Shown here: positions 60,430 through 64,000 of the stretch, piece after piece
Numbering within the stretch: position 1 is the stretch's first letter
How the letters are laid out: every line of letters starts with the position of its first letter
Assembly: GCF_014356525.2 (NCBI RefSeq)
Contig: NC_052518.1
Span: forward strand, 12,726,201 to 12,790,200
Direction of reading: 5' to 3'
Source: Nilaparvata lugens
Taxonomy: Eukaryota > Arthropoda > Insecta > Hemiptera > Delphacidae
DNA: 64,000 nucleotides
Notes under the pieces: generated by a model
The model's input: the letters and a program-made list of their open reading frames with translations, nothing else
The model's database searches: none
Told to the model about the DNA's origin: nothing
Made by a program: the position numbers and the translations under genes

Positions 60430-62600
60430 TTGTGACGGATGGAGAGCCGTCGTCTAGTGTAAAATTAGCGAATTTATTCTATTTTAGAATAAGAATAGGG
60501 TCGACTTCCAGATATATTTTGTTGGACTTGCAGTTGTGTATGTGCATCATCACCATCGCCGTCAACCGCTATAAATCATCAGCAACAGATTCATCATAAC
60601 CAGAAATTTCCAGATCTTGTTTACCACTCTGAGCGTTCTCGTATTTAGTATTGCAGCAGCAGCAGCCGTATCATCAAAACGATAAGCGGCTACCGAGTCG
60701 GGTTGGTATCGTTCTTCATGAAATTTCTGGAATAGAAAGATTGTTTACCGGCCTAATTTAGTGTAGTAATTAGTATCATTGTCATCATTAACTGCACCCT
60801 TAACATCAGGAGCAGCTGAGTCAAACCCTGTCACATGACCATCGGCGTGATCGTCTTTTCAGACTCCCATTGGTCGGCAATCTCTTTTCCCCCGGCCTCC
60901 TAATTTTCAGCGAATCCTTCTAGCTCTCAGGTACAGCTTGAGGACTTCCTCGCCAAAGTTTCTAGACTGCGGCATCCTTTCTCTTACTTTCTCTTCACTT
61001 TGCCTATTCTAAAATCCTTCTAGCTCTCAGGTACAGCTTGAGGACTTCCTCGCCGAAGTTTCTAGACTGCGGCATCCTTTCTCTTACTTTCTCTTCACTT
61101 TCACTATTATAAAATCCTTCTAGCTCTCAGGTACAGCTTGAGGACTTCCTTGCCAAAGTTTCTAGACTGCGGCATCCTTTCTCTTACTTTCTCTTCACTT
61201 TCACTATTCTAAAATCCTTCTAGCTCTCAGGTACAGCTTGAGGACTTCCTTGCCGAAGTTCCTAGACTGCGGCATCCTTTCTCTTACTTTCTCTTCACTT
61301 TCCCTATTCTAAAATTCTTCTAGCTCTCAGGTACAGCTTGAGGACTTCCTCGCCGAAGTTTCTAGACTGCGGCATCCTTTCTCTTACTTTCTCTTCACTT
61401 TCCCTATTCTAAAATCCTTCTAGCTCTCAGGTACAGCTTGAGGACTTCCTTGCCGAAGTTCCTAGACTGCGGCATTCTCTCTCTTTCTTTCTCTTAATTT
61501 TCCCTACCCTGTTTAACACGAGATCTCAGTTCCAGACTAGAGATCGTCCCCGGCGCGGACCTCAGACCAGCGAGAGGTGTAGGAAACCTTATGTAGAGCA
61601 GGATCTAAGACACAGTTTAGAGATCGACCCAGTCGCGGTTCTCAGACCAGCGAGAAGCTTAGGAGAATCCTTGTAAACCCTTCCCTATCCTCTCATAATA
61701 GTCGACATACTGACTATTAATTTAAATGCGTTTCGGACGATTGAGAGTGATTCCCATACCCTTAAGGGCAGTCACAGATTGGCCCTTAATAACCGGCGCG
61801 CAGTCATCAGATTAGCGCGGGAATCCTGTTTAGCAGTTTCAGAATTGCTGAAAATCCTTTCGCAGCTGCAGGCTCGCGACTCAGAAATCCCACACCTCAA
61901 ACTTTATCCTCTAAATTTTAATTACCACATAATTGAAATTGATATACTGTATTTAGCTAGCAGGTCCAGCCTGCTGAGAGCTAGAGCGCAATTCTCAGAT
62001 TGCGGATTATTGAGCAGATATTTATTTGCTGTAGAGAATAATAATCTTATTATTGATTCTCTGTTCCCTATACCCTATACCGTATACCTCATACCCTGCA
62101 CCCTATTCTCTATAGCTTACACCCTATACCGTGCCCTATTTAACTATACCTTGAATACTACTAATAACTCCATAGTTCCGTCATACCTTTACCCCATAGC
62201 TCTCACCTTAAACCCCATAGAAAAACCACATCCCGGGCTTGCAGGTACAGCTTGCTCGCCGTCAATTCGCAGTTGGTTCAGATTGCGTACTACCTTTATA
62301 AATAGAATTATTGGTAGGGATCTGATAGTCAGATCCGTCTCCTTGTGTAGGGTTATCTTAATATCCCTTAACACCCACCCTGTATTCCAAAGGCCGAGGG
62401 CTGAATCGGCCAGTAACGCCACGGCCAAACACTCTTCCCCCTGAAAGTAAAAATCTCGCGAAAGAAGCAGAGGGTAAAGAATCAGGATAGAGGGAGAAGT
62501 GTAGGTCCGGTAACTCCACCTGTCAGTACGGTCACCGACCCCGACCCATACCCGACTGTAGCTAGTCCGCGTCGTAGCAATACTTCGCAATTATTAGGAA
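60430..62600. mobile_element. GC-richer repeat block, possible LTR-type element or solo LTR
   Basis: Its composition differs sharply from both sides. It contains the 100-bp tandem array, two copies of a module (tagagatcg.cc and cagaccagcgaga, near 61536 and 61616), a cctatacc-rich stretch at about 62060-62150 and the word caggtacagcttg again at 62243. Open frames on both strands (+ 61779-62444, - 62189-62590) show no domain. A solo LTR or TRIM-like element is possible, but I could not define matching ends. Confidence 0.3.
60918..61500. repeat. Six tandem copies of a 100-bp unit
   Basis: The word tagctctcag recurs at exactly 60921, 61021, 61121, 61221, 61321 and 61421. Units contain cttgaggacttcct(c/t)gcc and tctagactgcggcatccttt. 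Differences between units are few and length is fully conserved. Confidence 0.95.
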
Positions 62601-63299
62601 ACCTAGAGGGTGGAATAGGGTATTCTAATAATACAGTGATTTGATTTTTTCATACAGAATATGTAGGCCTATTGTCTTTTATTACAGGAACAGGAAATTG
62701 GATAAAATTTCATTTGGAAAGTTTATACAAGTGTTTTGATTATTCATTTTAAATATTTATCATTTCATAGATTTATGAATATAACATATAAAAATTGACA
62801 AAAAGCAGTATTGACATTTTTTTTGAAAAAATGAATTTTGTGATTGAGAAGAGTCTTGTTTTTGAGAAAATGTCTGATGTAAATGAGAACAGTGAATATT
62901 GTATTTGAGAAGATATATCGCTTGAAATATGTGCGAATCAGGAAGTATGCCTCCACACATTTTTATTCAATTACAATTTATTAGAATCCACCATTTGTAA
63001 CCAATTTGTATTTGAACATTTTTGGGGGTTCTACCACTTCCCAGATGAGAAGAAAAGTTACAAATGAGATAAATATAGCTGAAGTTGGTATAACAGATTA
63101 TTTTAAAAAAAGAAAAATAATTGCATGAAATACACAATTTATTGGTTCAAAATTTAAACAATTCAATTTGAAACTTATAAGTTGGTATTTTCATAATTCA
63201 TAAACTAAAGGAAACCAGATTAATATAGAACTAATCTTAACTACTTTAAATAACAAGAAAAGAGTTTTTGTTTATTTTAATTTGATACATTTTTATTCT

Positions 63300-63520
63300 A
63301 AAACTTTGAATTTTTATTTAATACTAGAAGCATGACAAACTGAAAGCTTGCCATAATGAAACCTTGAAGAATTGAAAATATGCCTATTTTCAAACCATCC
63401 TCGGTTAATTAAGAATCATTTATATGCAAAATTCCAAGTTCAATCAGTCCAGTGTAGTTCAGACGTGATGATGTGTCAAACATAATAATAAATTTTCCTA
63501 TCCCGTACGTGTATAAGCCA
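63300..63520 (+). mobile_element. Interspersed repeat S1, tail copy 4
   Basis: It shares atcctcggttaattaagaat, atgcaaaattccaagtt and gttcagacgtgatgatg with the tails at 12.5 and 24.7 kb. Confidence 0.45.
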
Positions 63521-63684
63521 GTTCTTTCCTTTATTAATATAGTATAGATTTGAGGATTTTCCTATTTGTTAATATTCTCTATATTTCATTTGATTTCCCA
63601 ATTCATAAAAAAAAAGAAAAACAACATGATTAAAAAAGTAATATACTGATGAAAACTAATGGAATAATTGAGTGCGATACCAAT

Positions 63685-63846
63685 TCACTTTATGATGATC
63701 TCGACAGCTTTGGCTGGTAGGTGAGGTCCAGAGGAAGGTCCAGGTTCTGGCCAGTAGAGTCGTTGGGTGTCCGGAGGAGCGGCACAAGTGAGACAGTGAT
63801 CCAAAGTGGAAAAATCTACTATAATAATTGCTGGATGGTGGGGAGA
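63685..63846 (-). CDS. Possible exon on the minus strand
   Basis: After an acceptor-like ggagcttttcag (minus strand), a phase-0 frame reads SPHHPAIIIVDFSTLDHCLT, then PPDTQRLYWPEPGPSSGPHL, and ends EIIIK at TGA (63685). The composition is near 50% GC in AT-rich surroundings. No domain is recognised. It does not join in frame to the exon at 58184-58423 directly. It could be a terminal exon or chance. Confidence 0.25.
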   Translation of the reverse strand, partial: SPHHPAIIIVDFSTLDHCLTCAAPPDTQRLYWPEPGPSSGPHLPAKAVEIIIK

Positions 63847-64000
63847 CTGAAAAGCTCCACTATCCCAGCTGTTCAGCATCTTCTTTCCCAGTTAGCAAAA
63901 ATTGTCTTCCTGGCTTATATATTTCTCTTATACATTATTAGAGAAAAAAATTATATAATAGCCAATCTGAAATTATATTCTATTGGGGAATTATCAAATT

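Noticed and set aside
61779..62444. 221-codon open frame
   Set aside because: It runs through cctatacc repeats inside a repeat block and is rich in low-complexity LYPIPYT stretches. No domain is seen.

Overview
The window looks like nuclear DNA from an AT-rich, repeat-dense insect. The homeobox and Lnk/SH2B genes are insect-like. The repeats, especially the block at about 2.2-2.6 kb and the foldback elements, resemble what I remember of delphacid planthoppers such as Nilaparvata lugens; that species guess is recall, not a search. Short exons with GT/AG borders sit in long introns full of mobile DNA, so most long open frames here are repeats or chance.

There are two clear genes, both on the + strand. 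At the left edge is the 3' part of an ANTP-class (NK/Bar-like) homeobox gene, with exons 843-998, 3665-3801 and 5720-5843. The homeodomain is split by the classic intron between residues 44 and 45. One extra A in an A8 run (927-934) breaks the first of these exons. From 10023 to 43716 lies a complete Lnk/SH2B adaptor gene: a Phe-ZIP dimerisation domain and the first half of the PH domain in exon 1, the rest of PH in exons 2-3, a linker in exon 4, SH2 in exons 5-6, and two alternative C-termini. One ends by read-through of exon 6 (stop 26506-26508). The other splices 17.2 kb downstream to exon 7 (43537-43716). Both end in an N-x-Y-S tyrosine motif of the Cbl-binding type. Lnk/SH2B proteins act downstream of insulin and other receptor kinases.

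The Lnk introns are crowded with transposons, several with readable target-site duplications: a hAT-like element with an 8-bp duplication 75 bp before exon 2, a TTAA-flanked MITE 35 bp before exon 4, and a short MITE 88 bp before exon 6. Intron 6 holds two unrelated satellites: a ~69-bp family with a ~170-bp interspersed spacer (28.0-37.1 kb, split by several later insertions) and an ~83-bp family (38.6-39.8 kb, split by a foldback element).

Downstream of Lnk (44-64 kb) the DNA is mostly decayed transposons: LINE 3' ends, a deleted Ty3/gypsy element with paired 123-bp LTRs, a palindromic mariner derivative, and a GC-richer block with six 100-bp tandem repeats. Three possible orphan exons remain: a second, diverged copy of the PH-domain exon of Lnk at 50963-51076 (+), a well-formed terminal exon at 58184-58423 (-), and a weak candidate at 63685-63846 (-).

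I found no new enzymatic or defence system. The most interesting signals are the two alternative Lnk tails, the stray PH exon, the homeobox lesion and the layered transposon insertions.
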